From Altibacter sp. (GTDB taxonomy: Bacteria; Bacteroidota; Bacteroidia; Flavobacteriales; Flavobacteriaceae), in assembly GCF_019913785.1 (NCBI RefSeq), contig NZ_JAIOHK010000043.1, positions 1 to 55,964 of the forward strand: DNA of 55,964 nucleotides, written 5' to 3'. Of the stretch, positions 33,659 through 42,332 are shown piece after piece (within the stretch, counting starts at the first letter, position 1; every line of letters begins with the position of its first letter). The notes below the pieces were generated by a model. It saw only the letters and a program-made list of their open reading frames with translations. It had not been told where the DNA came from and did not search any database. Made by a program: the position numbers and the translations under genes.

Positions 33659-35173
33659 ATGCCAATACCCATAGTCAATTCGATTGCCACCTGGTTCCTG
33701 AAGAAACGGTTCCACCAAATTGAGTTGTTCCTGAAATACCCTATCGACGTGCAGGATGAGTTATTGCAAAACTTACTTCAGAAGGCAAAGTATACCGAAA
33801 TTGGCAAAGAATACGACTTTGAAAGTATTCATTCGTATCGCCAATTTGCAGAGCGCGTTCCTGTAACTACTTACGAAGACAACGAAGCGCGCATTAAACG
33901 TGCCCGAAAGGGGGAAACCAACATCTTTTGGCCTACCCCCATTAAATGGTTTGCCAAATCCAGCGGGACCACCAATTCAAAAAGTAAATTTATTCCCGTG
34001 AGTAGCGATTCGCTTGAACATTGCCACTACGCCGCTAGTAAAGACTTGCTCTGCATGTATTTGAACAACAATCCCGATTCTCAATTATTTCTAGGGAAAA
34101 GTCTGCGTTTGGGTGGCAGCAAAGAATTGTATGAGGAAAATGGTACCGTATTCGGGGATCTTTCGGCCATTTTGATAGACAATATGCCGTTTTGGGCGGA
34201 ATTCAGCAGTACACCGAGTAGCGAAATTTCATTGATGAGCGATTGGGAAACCAAGATGCAAGCCATCGTAGACGAAACCATAAAGGAAAATGTGACGAGC
34301 CTGGCCGGCGTACCCTCCTGGATGCTGGTGTTACTGAACAACGTAATGGAAACCACCGGAAAATCCAACCTTTTTGAGGTTTGGCCCAACTTGGAAGTGT
34401 ATTTTCACGGGGGGGTGAGTTTCGACCCTTATATTGAACAGTACAATAAGTTATTGCCGAAAGCAGATTTCAGATACTATGAAATTTACAATGCTTCGGA
34501 AGGGTTTTTTGCTATTCAAGATCGCAATGCCAATAAGGAACTACTGTTGATGTTGGACTACGGAATTTTCTACGAATTTATTCCTATGGACACGTACGGT
34601 TCTTCCGAAGAAACCATCATTCCGTTGAGCGAAGTGGAAGTTGACAAAAACTATGCAATAGTAATCACAACCAATGCCGGACTGTGGCGCTATAAAATAG
34701 GCGATACGGTGCGATTTACTTCAACCAACCCTTTCCGAATAAAAGTTACAGGACGCACCAAACACCATATCAATGCCTTTGGAGAAGAATTGATTATTGA
34801 AAATGCAGAAGCAGCACTTCGGAAGACCACCAAACTCACCCATACCGAAATTGTAGATTACACCGCCGCTCCTATCTTTATGAATGGCAAAGAAAAAGGG
34901 GCGCACGAATGGATCATCGAATTTAAAACACCTCCCGAAGATTTTAACACCTTCTCCAAATTGCTCGATCTCTCCTTACAAGAGGTAAACAGCGATTACG
35001 AAGCCAAGCGATTTAACAATACCACCTTGCGAGCACCTACCATTCACTGTGGTAGGGAGCGTCTTTTTTACGATTGGCTAAAGCAGAAGAATAAATTGGG
35101 CGGACAGCACAAGGTGCCAAGACTCTCTAACTCAAGAGATTATCTTGAAGAATTGTTATCCCTGAACAATTAG
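33659..35173 (+). CDS. GH3 family acyl-adenylate synthetase-like protein
   Basis: A 504-residue member of the GH3 family, best known in plants for joining amino acids to jasmonate or auxin through acyl-adenylates. ATG 33659 is chosen because it leaves a promoter space to the divergent DUF2797 gene. Motifs are FAKSSGTTNSKSKFIPVS (nucleotide-binding loop), AGVPSWMLVLL, YFHGGVSFDPY, YEIYNASEGFFAIQ and LWRYKIGDTVRFTS, then VTGRTKHHINAFGEELI before the mobile C-terminal domain. The bacterial substrate is unknown. It stands alone on its strand. Confidence 0.9.
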   Translation: MPIPIVNSIATWFLKKRFHQIELFLKYPIDVQDELLQNLLQKAKYTEIGKEYDFESIHSYRQFAERVPVTTYEDNEARIKRARKGETNIFWPTPIKWFAKSSGTTNSKSKFIPVSSDSLEHCHYAASKDLLCMYLNNNPDSQLFLGKSLRLGGSKELYEENGTVFGDLSAILIDNMPFWAEFSSTPSSEISLMSDWETKMQAIVDETIKENVTSLAGVPSWMLVLLNNVMETTGKSNLFEVWPNLEVYFHGGVSFDPYIEQYNKLLPKADFRYYEIYNASEGFFAIQDRNANKELLLMLDYGIFYEFIPMDTYGSSEETIIPLSEVEVDKNYAIVITTNAGLWRYKIGDTVRFTSTNPFRIKVTGRTKHHINAFGEELIIENAEAALRKTTKLTHTEIVDYTAAPIFMNGKEKGAHEWIIEFKTPPEDFNTFSKLLDLSLQEVNSDYEAKRFNNTTLRAPTIHCGRERLFYDWLKQKNKLGGQHKVPRLSNSRDYLEELLSLNN

Positions 35174-35230
35174 TCTGTTTTTTCGCTAAAAACTGCAGTT
35201 CAACGAATTTCCGAAGCCTTTATCTAATAG

Positions 35231-35263
35231 TTTTGGTAGTACTTTTCTTACGTCGTACGTTTG
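35231..35263 (+). promoter_or_regulatory. promoter of small lipoprotein gene
   Basis: TTTTG (31-35), 20 bases, then TACGTTTG (35256-35263): both elements match the Bacteroidota consensus. The ATG follows at 35293. Confidence 0.7.
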
Positions 35264-35292
35264 TAGTATAAATCTTTCATTTTTTGGGGCAG

Positions 35293-35487
35293 ATGAAAAC
35301 AGTAAAATATTTTATCGTAGCAATTATATTGATAGTTGTACTATTGGCGGGGCTTACTTCTTGTGCCACTGCTCATATTGAAAAAGACACGAACGAGGTT
35401 GCGGGTTACACTTTAAAAAATAAGGCAGAGCTTATGCAACAAAAGATCTTGAATTCCCAACAGAAAACGGTTGTAGTTAAACCGTAA
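35293..35487 (+). CDS. small lipoprotein of unknown function
   Basis: A 64-residue predicted lipoprotein. The ATG at 35293 gives a signal peptide ending LLAGLTSC (Cys24); a TTG three codons earlier is less likely. The mature part (ATAHIEKDTNEVAGYTLKNKAELMQQKILNSQQKTVVVKP) has about 40 polar residues and no domain I recognise. A good promoter and a strong terminator frame it as a single-gene unit, which supports its being real and probably well expressed. Confidence 0.72.
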   Translation: MKTVKYFIVAIILIVVLLAGLTSCATAHIEKDTNEVAGYTLKNKAELMQQKILNSQQKTVVVKP

Positions 35488-35517
35488 TCTAGTTTTTGAT
35501 TAATAGTTAAGTTAGAT

Positions 35518-35547
35518 AAAAAGCCTCGGTTATACCGAGGCTTTTTT
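35518..35547. terminator. bidirectional terminator between small lipoprotein and clpX
   Basis: AAAGCCTCGG and CCGAGGCTTTTTT pair around TTATA. The A/T runs on both sides let it end both the lipoprotein (plus) and clpX (minus) transcripts. Confidence 0.93.
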
Positions 35548-35566
35548 ATTTGCCAAATGCAGTACT

Positions 35567-36799
35567 TTAAGAAACCGCCTTTAATTTTTTAATGGTCGAT
35601 TTGTTTAATTTATCCTGTGCATAATCCAATGTAACATTCAGGGTTTTATCATCGGTACTTGGTAGTTCGTACATGGCGTCGGTTAAGACCGCTTCGCATA
35701 GCGAACGCAATCCTCTCGCGCCCAGTTTGTATTCAATGGCCTGATCCACGATAAAATCCAAAGCTTCTTCGGTAATCACAAAATCGATCCCGTCCATTTC
35801 AAACAACTTCTTGTATTGCTTGATGATGGCATTCTTTGGTTCGGTTAAAATGGCACGCAGGGTTCCTTTGTCCAACGGATCCATATAGGTTAAGACAGGT
35901 AGTCTTCCTATAATTTCGGGAATCAATCCAAAATCCTTAAGATCCTTCGGAATGATATACCGCAGTAAATTGTCCCGCTCCATGGTATCTTCCTTCTTGG
36001 AAGCACTAAAACCAACCGCTTGCATATTCAACCGCTTCGAAATATGACGTTCTATTCCGTCGAAGGCGCCTCCTGCGATAAATAAGATATTTTCGGTATC
36101 TACCTCGATAAATTTCTGATCTGGGTGTTTCCGGCCTCCCTTTGGCGGTACGTTAACCGTTGTCCCTTCTAAAAGTTTCAGCAGTGCTTGTTGCACACCT
36201 TCGCCACTCACATCACGAGTTATAGATGGATTATCACTTTTTCGTGCAATCTTATCTATTTCGTCTATAAAGACAATTCCGTTTTGGGCTTTTTCCAAAT
36301 TATAATCCGCCGCTTGAAGTAAACGTGTTAAAATGCTTTCCACATCTTCCCCCACATAGCCGGCTTCGGTTAAAACCGTCGCATCTACAATCGCCAAGGG
36401 CACATTTAACATCCGCGCGATGGTTTTGGCGACCAAGGTCTTTCCGGTTCCGGTTTGCCCTACCATGATGATATTACTCTTCTGAATATCGATATCGTCA
36501 TCAGTCTTTGGCTGTAACAAACGCTTGTAGTGATTATACACCGCCACCGACATCACCTTCTTGGTGTGATCTTGCCCAATCACATAGTCGTCCAAAAATT
36601 CCTTGATGGATTTCGGCTTTTTCAGCATTAATTCCTTGCTCAATTCGCTGTTGGTAGCATGCAACGCTTCTTCCACCACAATACCGTGCGCCTGCTCTAT
36701 ACAGCGATCACAGATATGTGCGTCCAATCCTGCAATCAACAAGTTGGTTTCGGCTTTTTTACGGCCACAAAACGAACATTCTAACTCTTCTTTCGACAT
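35567..36799 (-). CDS. clpX: ATP-dependent Clp protease, ATPase subunit ClpX
   Basis: Hexameric unfoldase that feeds ClpP. The 410-residue chain starts with a zinc-binding domain ([26 protein letters not shown]), then the AAA+ module with Walker [14 protein letters not shown], the pore loop region [10 protein letters not shown], Walker [14 protein letters not shown], sensor and [26 protein letters not shown], and the IGR-like loop [13 protein letters not shown] that docks on ClpP. It lies 27 bases downstream of clpP, so clpPX is one unit. Confidence 0.98.
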   Translation of the reverse strand: MSKEELECSFCGRKKAETNLLIAGLDAHICDRCIEQAHGIVVEEALHATNSELSKELMLKKPKSIKEFLDDYVIGQDHTKKVMSVAVYNHYKRLLQPKTDDDIDIQKSNIIMVGQTGTGKTLVAKTIARMLNVPLAIVDATVLTEAGYVGEDVESILTRLLQAADYNLEKAQNGIVFIDEIDKIARKSDNPSITRDVSGEGVQQALLKLLEGTTVNVPPKGGRKHPDQKFIEVDTENILFIAGGAFDGIERHISKRLNMQAVGFSASKKEDTMERDNLLRYIIPKDLKDFGLIPEIIGRLPVLTYMDPLDKGTLRAILTEPKNAIIKQYKKLFEMDGIDFVITEEALDFIVDQAIEYKLGARGLRSLCEAVLTDAMYELPSTDDKTLNVTLDYAQDKLNKSTIKKLKAVS

Positions 36800-36826
36800 A
36801 TGTTTTGTTTCAAATTTAAATGAAAT

Positions 36827-37501
36827 CTAGCCTCGTGCTAAAATTTCATCTATCATTCCATATTCCAGAGCTTTATCGGCTTTCATCCAATAATCGCGGT
36901 CACTGTCCTCGTATACCTTCTCGTAGGTTTGTCCGCTGTGCTTGGCAATAATATTATATAACTCTTCTTTCAAGGTAATTATTTCCTTGGCGGTGATCTC
37001 AATATCGCTCGCCTGCCCTTGCGCTCCTCCCATGGGTTGATGAATCATCACTCGGGAATGGGTCAATCCGCTGCGTTTCCCTTTGTGACCTGCACATAAT
37101 AGCACTGCCGCCATGGAGGCTGCCATTCCGGTGCAAATTGTGGCCACATCGGGCTTAATGAATTGCATGGTATCGTAAATTCCCAAGCCGGCGTATACAC
37201 TGCCTCCCGGAGAGTTGATATATATTTGGATGTCCTTGGAGGCATCGGTGCTTTCCAAGAACAACAATTGTGCCTGTACAATATTCGCTACCTGATCGTT
37301 GATTCCTGTTCCCAAAAAGATGATCCGGTCCATCATCAATCGAGAAAAAACGTCCATCGCTACTGCGTTCATCTGACGTTCTTCAATAATATTTGGGGTA
37401 AGGTTTACCGGGTACATGCTGCTTACAATCTTGTCGTAATACATGCTATTGATCCCATGATCCTTGGTAGCAAAGGCCTTAAATTCTTTTCCGTAGTTCA
37501 T
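36827..37501 (-). CDS. clpP: ATP-dependent Clp protease, proteolytic subunit ClpP
   Basis: Serine peptidase that forms the two-ring chamber of ClpXP. Length 224 residues, with the oxyanion loop INSPGGSVYAGLGIYDTM, the catalytic Ser in CTGMAASMAAVLL and His in SRVMIHQPMGGAQGQASDIEI; an Asp occurs in the downstream EDSDRDYWMKADKALEYG. A terminator separates it from tig upstream, so it can be transcribed separately from trigger factor while remaining linked to clpX. Confidence 0.98.
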   Translation of the reverse strand: MNYGKEFKAFATKDHGINSMYYDKIVSSMYPVNLTPNIIEERQMNAVAMDVFSRLMMDRIIFLGTGINDQVANIVQAQLLFLESTDASKDIQIYINSPGGSVYAGLGIYDTMQFIKPDVATICTGMAASMAAVLLCAGHKGKRSGLTHSRVMIHQPMGGAQGQASDIEITAKEIITLKEELYNIIAKHSGQTYEKVYEDSDRDYWMKADKALEYGMIDEILARG

Positions 37502-37523
37502 AAATAATCTTCAAATTTTAAAG

Positions 37524-37557
37524 TAAAAAAAAGCGTTGAATCGATACATTCAACGCC
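37524..37557 (-). terminator. terminator between tig and clpP
   Basis: On the minus strand GCGTTGAAT and ATTCAACGC pair around a six-base loop, followed by about ten T/A-rich bases with a run of T. It starts 26 bases after the trigger-factor stop and ends 22 bases before the clpP start codon. Confidence 0.9.
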
Positions 37558-37582
37558 TAAATATAACTATTTTATTGCTGAA

Positions 37583-38902
37583 TTACTCGTAGGCTTCCTT
37601 TATGAATTTCTCATAGGTTATTTCCTTAGTCTTCAATTTTGCATTTTCCTTAAAGAACTGAAGTAATTTGCCGGTAGTTAGCTGTTCGCTAAGGCGCTTT
37701 ACTTCTTCCTCATTCGATAAAATTCGCGCCGCAATATTTTCCAATTCTTCGTCGGAAGGGTCCATCTGTCCAAATTGCGCCATCTGACCCTTGATCATGG
37801 TTTTTGAATAGTCTTTCAACTCGTCAAAAGTAACCTGTAAGTTGTTTTCGGCTCTAATCTTACCTTCTATCAATTGGTAACGCAGTCCTTTTTCACTGCG
37901 CTCGTATTCGGCTTTGGCTGCTTCTTCGGTCATGGGTTTCTCTCCTGAAACCTGAATCCAACGCTGTAGGAACTCATTTGGCAAATCGAATTTGGTATTC
38001 TCGATTAGTGATTCTACTACATCGTTTAATAATTTCTGATCGCTTTGTTGCTCAAATTGCTTTTCGGCGTCTTCTTTTATCTTCGCTTTTAATTCTTTTT
38101 CTGAAGTCACTACCCCTTCACCAAACAGCTTATCGAATAACTCCTGATTCAATTCGGCCATTTCACGAGTGTTCACTTCTTCTATTTTCAGGCTTACCTC
38201 AATGTCTAAACCATGGGCATCGTCATGTGATACTCCGAAATATTTTTGATTGTCATGGTCATCGGCAAACATTCCTTTGGTTTTGAAAGTAATGGTATCG
38301 CCTACTTTTGCCCCAATCAAACTTGCTAATTGCTTCTTCCCGGTAATCACGCTAGTTTCGAAGTTCGCTTGCTTTTCAATCTCCCTTTCGGCATTGGAAA
38401 AAGTACCTGTAACCTCATCGCCTTTTGCCACGGTGTCTTTCGAAATCAATTTTCCGTATTGCTTGCGAATGGTCTTTACTTGGTTGTCCAACATCTTGTC
38501 ATCGGCAATCACTTTGTAATTCGTGATGGCCTTTTTAGTAACGTCTACTTCGAAAGAAGGAGCAAGCCCCAGATCGAATTCGAATAAAAAATTATCGGCT
38601 TTCCAATCGATATCCATTTCGTTCTTCGGAAGAGGATTTCCAAGTACATCCAGTTTTTCTTCGGTTAAAAACTTATGCAGTGAATCTTGCAACAGTTTAT
38701 TTACTTCTTCCACCAAAACGGCAGTTCCGTATTGCTTTTTAACCATGCCCATAGGAATGTGGCCTTTTCTGAAGCCTGGAATATTTGCAGTTTTACGGTA
38801 GTTGTTGAGTACTTTCTCTACCTTTTCTGAATAATCCTCTTTTGTAATTTCCACTGTCACCACAGCGTTTAGACTATCGATGTCTTTTTTTGTAATGTTC
38901 AT
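37583..38902 (-). CDS. tig: trigger factor
   Basis: Ribosome-associated chaperone and prolyl isomerase, 439 residues. The ribosome-binding domain contains the signature region NIPGFRKGHIPMGMVKKQYG (Gly-Phe-Arg-Lys-Gly). The middle PPIase-like domain (about residues 160-250) looks diverged from the FKBP pattern, as in other Bacteroidota, and the C-terminal part is helical. It lies upstream of clpP and clpX in the order found in many bacteria, a folding and degradation cluster. Confidence 0.96.
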   Translation of the reverse strand: MNITKKDIDSLNAVVTVEITKEDYSEKVEKVLNNYRKTANIPGFRKGHIPMGMVKKQYGTAVLVEEVNKLLQDSLHKFLTEEKLDVLGNPLPKNEMDIDWKADNFLFEFDLGLAPSFEVDVTKKAITNYKVIADDKMLDNQVKTIRKQYGKLISKDTVAKGDEVTGTFSNAEREIEKQANFETSVITGKKQLASLIGAKVGDTITFKTKGMFADDHDNQKYFGVSHDDAHGLDIEVSLKIEEVNTREMAELNQELFDKLFGEGVVTSEKELKAKIKEDAEKQFEQQSDQKLLNDVVESLIENTKFDLPNEFLQRWIQVSGEKPMTEEAAKAEYERSEKGLRYQLIEGKIRAENNLQVTFDELKDYSKTMIKGQMAQFGQMDPSDEELENIAARILSNEEEVKRLSEQLTTGKLLQFFKENAKLKTKEITYEKFIKEAYE

Positions 38903-39017
38903 CTTGTATGAAATATTTTCAGTATAAAAATAAGCACCTTCCTTGTCCTGAAGGCGGGTGCAAAAGTACGACTTTAAATGAAATGCAACAAGATTTTACA
39001 AACTGGAATTCAGTCGT

Positions 39018-39362
39018 TTATTTTTTCTCATCCAACATAGAAAATAAGATGGATTGTAAAAAAGAAAGCAGCAAACTAAACAATAAGGCCCACCAAATAT
39101 TCGAAACAGCAAAACCACTTACAAAATAATCGGCCATTAAGATGATACAGGCGTTGATAATAAGTAAGAATAACCCAAGGGTAAGTATAGTTACGGGCAG
39201 CGTTAAGATCACTAATACAGGTTTAACAATAAGGCGTAAAATTCCTAAGACAACGGCAACAATTATCGCCGAAACATAACCGTCTACTGCGACACCGGGC
39301 AATATATAAGCAAGAATAACAACCGCTATTGCAGTAAGTAAAACTTTTAAGATCAATTTCAT
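39018..39362 (-). CDS. phage-holin-family-like four-helix membrane protein
   Basis: A 114-residue very hydrophobic protein with four helices (ILKVLLTAIAVVILAYILPG, AIIVAVVLGILRLIVKPVLV, LGLFLLIINACIILMADYFV, WWALLFSLLLSFLQSILF) and the sequence style of the widespread 4-TMS holin-like family. These are normal chromosomal genes in many bacteria; there is no lysis cassette or other phage gene near. Role unknown. It lies downstream of the SGNH lipoprotein's terminator. Confidence 0.82.
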   Translation of the reverse strand: MKLILKVLLTAIAVVILAYILPGVAVDGYVSAIIVAVVLGILRLIVKPVLVILTLPVTILTLGLFLLIINACIILMADYFVSGFAVSNIWWALLFSLLLSFLQSILFSMLDEKK

Positions 39363-39384
39363 AGGATTCTATTTTTATAAAGAT

Positions 39385-39417
39385 AAAAAAAAAACCGTCC
39401 GCTTTTGGCGGACGGTT
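39385..39417 (-). terminator. terminator after the SGNH lipoprotein gene
   Basis: On the minus strand AACCGTCCGCC and GCGGACGGTT form a GC-rich stem with a short loop, followed by about ten T. It ends the fadL-SGNH transcript. Confidence 0.95.
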
Positions 39418-39441
39418 TCATAAAATATTTAGAAGATCTAA

Positions 39442-40950
39442 TTAATTGTTAGATGCTTGAATCGTTCCATAGGTACCAATATTCACATAAGGAATGGTAG
39501 CGTCATATTTTCTGTTGATCGCCTTGATTATTAGGTTTGCAGTGTATGCATACCCTCTTGGCGTTGGGTGAACCCCATCCAATGAGAACGCACCTCCTGT
39601 TACAAACGCCGAAGTCAACATTCCCGCATCGTAAGGAACTCCAGTACTAGCCACTTGAGCCAAGGCAGATTTTGCATCTACAAAGGCTAGACCGTTCGCA
39701 TCTGCGATCGCTTGAATGGTGGCGTTGTAAGAAGCAGCAGCTATTGCTACACGTCCTTGTTCAACGGCAGTGAGTACATATTGATCCCCTACTGGTATAG
39801 AAACTCCTATGACCCCTTGCGGATTACCAGGATCTGGTGTACTACCTAAAACAGAAGCAGCGGTTAACACTACTAAATCGTTGTTATTTGCTTGACGTAA
39901 CTGCCCTAATAGCGCCGCTGTAGCCGCTGGTAAAAAAAACGGAGGTCCTTGAAGAATTCCACTTAAGTCGGTTAGATCGTCGTCTGTCATAATTGGGAAG
40001 TTTACACCAGCCGAAAAGTTAATCTGTCTGGCAGCTGCTTCATCGGCAGAAATGATCCCCGCTTGAGCAAGACCAGGCAATACCTGTGTATTATACAATG
40101 CAAATTGCGCATTCAACGCTCCAGCTGTAGCCGCATCCAAAGGAATAGACCGAGCCGGTACCGTAGTAAAGTAAGGAATAGAAGTAACATCCGGAATATT
40201 GAGTAATACACCACCGCTACTGGTAGCCATCAAGGCATCTACTTGAGCACTATACGATGCTGCAAATACGTTGGGATCGGTAATATCGTTAAATCCGTAA
40301 GTTGTAGGATCTAGGTTTCCTGTTTGGTCTACTCCTAAACCACCAGAGGTAGCATATGCAAGAATATCGTTATTTCCAATCCAAAGGCTAAAGAAGCTCG
40401 GACTCATACTCACGGCATCTCCAAGAACAGTAGCACTTGCACTGGTTTGAAAACGCGCAAACCAAGGATTTAGGGCACCATATCCTGAAACACCCAAATG
40501 AAAACTCTTTGCTCCAGGAACTCCCATATTATTAAACGGTCCTGCAGCGCTAGTTGCTACGTCGGTTGTTGGTGTCCCCACCAAACGAACCGGGCCCGGA
40601 TTTCCATTTTCATCTACTGCAAGGATATATCTGTTTTCAGCCACCTGCGTACCATTCAATAATAAGCCACCAATGTTATCGTTCATCAAAGGCTGTGTAA
40701 AATCACCTCCACCAGCTTTTGCAAACTGTTGTGCCATAATGTTAGGATAGGAATTTTCTTGTCCGGTGATGTACAAGGCGCCATCTGCATAACCCGCAGT
40801 TAATGAATTTCCAACTGCCACATAAGTGCTAAGGTTTGCTGTTCCGCTATCGTAGAATCCTTCGGAATTAACCGGATTGTCAAACTCTACTTCACAACTT
40901 ACTAAACCAATGGCCAGTAAGCCTATACATATTTTTATTGTGTTTTTCAT
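39442..40950 (-). CDS. SGNH/GDSL-hydrolase-type lipoprotein
   Basis: Predicted surface or periplasmic lipoprotein (502 residues from ATG 40950; a TTG at 40968 is less likely). The signal ends GLVSC (Cys19). Hydrolase blocks are recognisable: block I AVGNSLTAG (Gly-Asn-Ser in place of Gly-Asp-Ser, nucleophile Ser49), block III WIGNNDIL and block V DGVHPTPRGYAY with the Asp and His of the triad. This suggests an esterase or lipase; two insertions make it longer than simple SGNH enzymes. It follows the FadL-type channel after 18 bases, as a pair that could release and import lipid acyl chains. Confidence 0.87.
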   Translation of the reverse strand: MKNTIKICIGLLAIGLVSCEVEFDNPVNSEGFYDSGTANLSTYVAVGNSLTAGYADGALYITGQENSYPNIMAQQFAKAGGGDFTQPLMNDNIGGLLLNGTQVAENRYILAVDENGNPGPVRLVGTPTTDVATSAAGPFNNMGVPGAKSFHLGVSGYGALNPWFARFQTSASATVLGDAVSMSPSFFSLWIGNNDILAYATSGGLGVDQTGNLDPTTYGFNDITDPNVFAASYSAQVDALMATSSGGVLLNIPDVTSIPYFTTVPARSIPLDAATAGALNAQFALYNTQVLPGLAQAGIISADEAAARQINFSAGVNFPIMTDDDLTDLSGILQGPPFFLPAATAALLGQLRQANNNDLVVLTAASVLGSTPDPGNPQGVIGVSIPVGDQYVLTAVEQGRVAIAAASYNATIQAIADANGLAFVDAKSALAQVASTGVPYDAGMLTSAFVTGGAFSLDGVHPTPRGYAYTANLIIKAINRKYDATIPYVNIGTYGTIQASNN

Positions 40951-40968
40951 CTTGTCTAAATTTTTCAA

Positions 40969-42219
40969 TTACATTTTATACGTAACACCTAAACCGGGAA
41001 CAAATACATTATTCTTATATGTTCCTCCAAAAGGAGCAGCCTGTCCATTTTCAAAATAGTAGTCGTACGAAGCGTCCACTTCTTTGAAATGCAAGTAAAG
41101 GAATGAAGCATCTACTTCGAAATGATCCCCTACATTCACCGTAAGTCCTGCTGTATAACCATTGGAATCGTTACGCGGTGTTTCGGGCGCAAAGTATCCA
41201 TCTTGTACAGGTGATTCGTCAAAATAGTATCCCGCTCTTAACGTAAACATTTTCGTTGCATCGTATTGTATTCCAAAACGAAATGTTGAAGCATTCTTAT
41301 AATTTCTTGCATTCTTAGAATCGGGGATATTTTCATTCGCAAAATCAATATCCAAAGATTCATACGCATCCCAGAAAACACGGTTCACATCAAATGCAAA
41401 CAACCACTTCTCACAAAATTGATAGGAAAGTCCTACGGTAATTTCGGCAGGCAGTGGTAATGATGCATCAAAGGTTGTATCTTCGAAAGGCGTTAGTGGA
41501 GAATTGGGAATGTTTTCGAAGGTCGCATCTCCATCTTCAACGTTCATGTCGATTTTAGAGCGATAATTTGCCCCAATCGTTAGTTCTTCAGTGGGTCTAA
41601 ACATTGCTCCAACAGTCCAACCCCACTCATTGATACCAGTAGCGTCTATGGTTACATTCGATCGGTTACCATCCAAATCGGTAAGGGTTCTGTTCAAGTT
41701 ACGGTTAAAGTTTACTGAACCGGTTGCATAAATTGGTCCACCACCAAAACTCAAATACTCACCAATTTTAAAAGATACGGTTGGTTGAATAAAAATAGCC
41801 TGAAGTTCAATGTTGTTCACCAAATGTGATCCTGCCCAGTCATCTTCGTAGGTTACACTACTTCCGTAAGGGGTATACACTCCCAAACCAAATGCCAACC
41901 AGTCGTTTGCTTGATATGAGGCATAAAAATACAAGGGTGTACTTGTTGAATTGTCTGTTTCGGCATAATCACCGAAGTTTTCATTTTGGTAAGATACATT
42001 TGCGAACACGCCGCTTACCCCGGCTGAAATATTCAATTTATTTTCTAAATGGACCAACCCGGCTGGGTTAAAAAATACAAGTTCACTGCTGTTTATTACA
42101 GCAACTCCTGTATGTCCCATTGCCAAAGATTTTTGACCCTGCAAACTTACACGGTATCCTCCGGCATACGTTATTGCTGTAGCTAAAGCAAAAACAGCAA
42201 GAAGTAAGACTTTCTTCAT
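40969..42219 (-). CDS. OmpP1/FadL-type outer-membrane transport protein
   Basis: A 416-residue outer-membrane barrel for hydrophobic compounds such as long-chain fatty acids. The signal peptide is followed by GYRVSLQGQKSLAMGHTGVAVINSSELVFFNPAGL, the FadL-family N-terminal plug pattern (Asn-Pro-Ala-Gly). Many short amphipathic strands follow, ending with the typical aromatic pattern (VPGLGVTYKM). The TATG-N4-CATA site at 42300-42313 lies about 80 bases upstream. It is transcribed together with the SGNH hydrolase lipoprotein gene. Confidence 0.92.
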   Translation of the reverse strand: MKKVLLLAVFALATAITYAGGYRVSLQGQKSLAMGHTGVAVINSSELVFFNPAGLVHLENKLNISAGVSGVFANVSYQNENFGDYAETDNSTSTPLYFYASYQANDWLAFGLGVYTPYGSSVTYEDDWAGSHLVNNIELQAIFIQPTVSFKIGEYLSFGGGPIYATGSVNFNRNLNRTLTDLDGNRSNVTIDATGINEWGWTVGAMFRPTEELTIGANYRSKIDMNVEDGDATFENIPNSPLTPFEDTTFDASLPLPAEITVGLSYQFCEKWLFAFDVNRVFWDAYESLDIDFANENIPDSKNARNYKNASTFRFGIQYDATKMFTLRAGYYFDESPVQDGYFAPETPRNDSNGYTAGLTVNVGDHFEVDASFLYLHFKEVDASYDYYFENGQAAPFGGTYKNNVFVPGLGVTYKM

Positions 42220-42299
42220 AATAATTAAGTTAGATTAAATGTTTGTTTTTATATGATTCTACTAAAAGTACGCATTCTGATTGGGTTTACAGTTATTTG

Positions 42300-42313
42300 T
42301 TATGCGTACATAA
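42300..42313. promoter_or_regulatory. imperfect palindrome upstream of fadL-like gene
   Basis: TTATGCGTACATAA has arms TTATG/CATAA around four bases. It shares TATGCG-N2-CATA with the perfect palindrome at 7963-7990 before etfBA, and it lies in the 113-base gap upstream of the channel gene. Confidence 0.5.
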
Positions 42314-42332
42314 TAAAATGACTATTGCAATG

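Noticed and set aside
39018-39362. Prophage remnant suggested by the holin-like protein
   Set aside because: No other phage genes, integrase or lysis genes nearby; this family is chromosomal in many bacteria.
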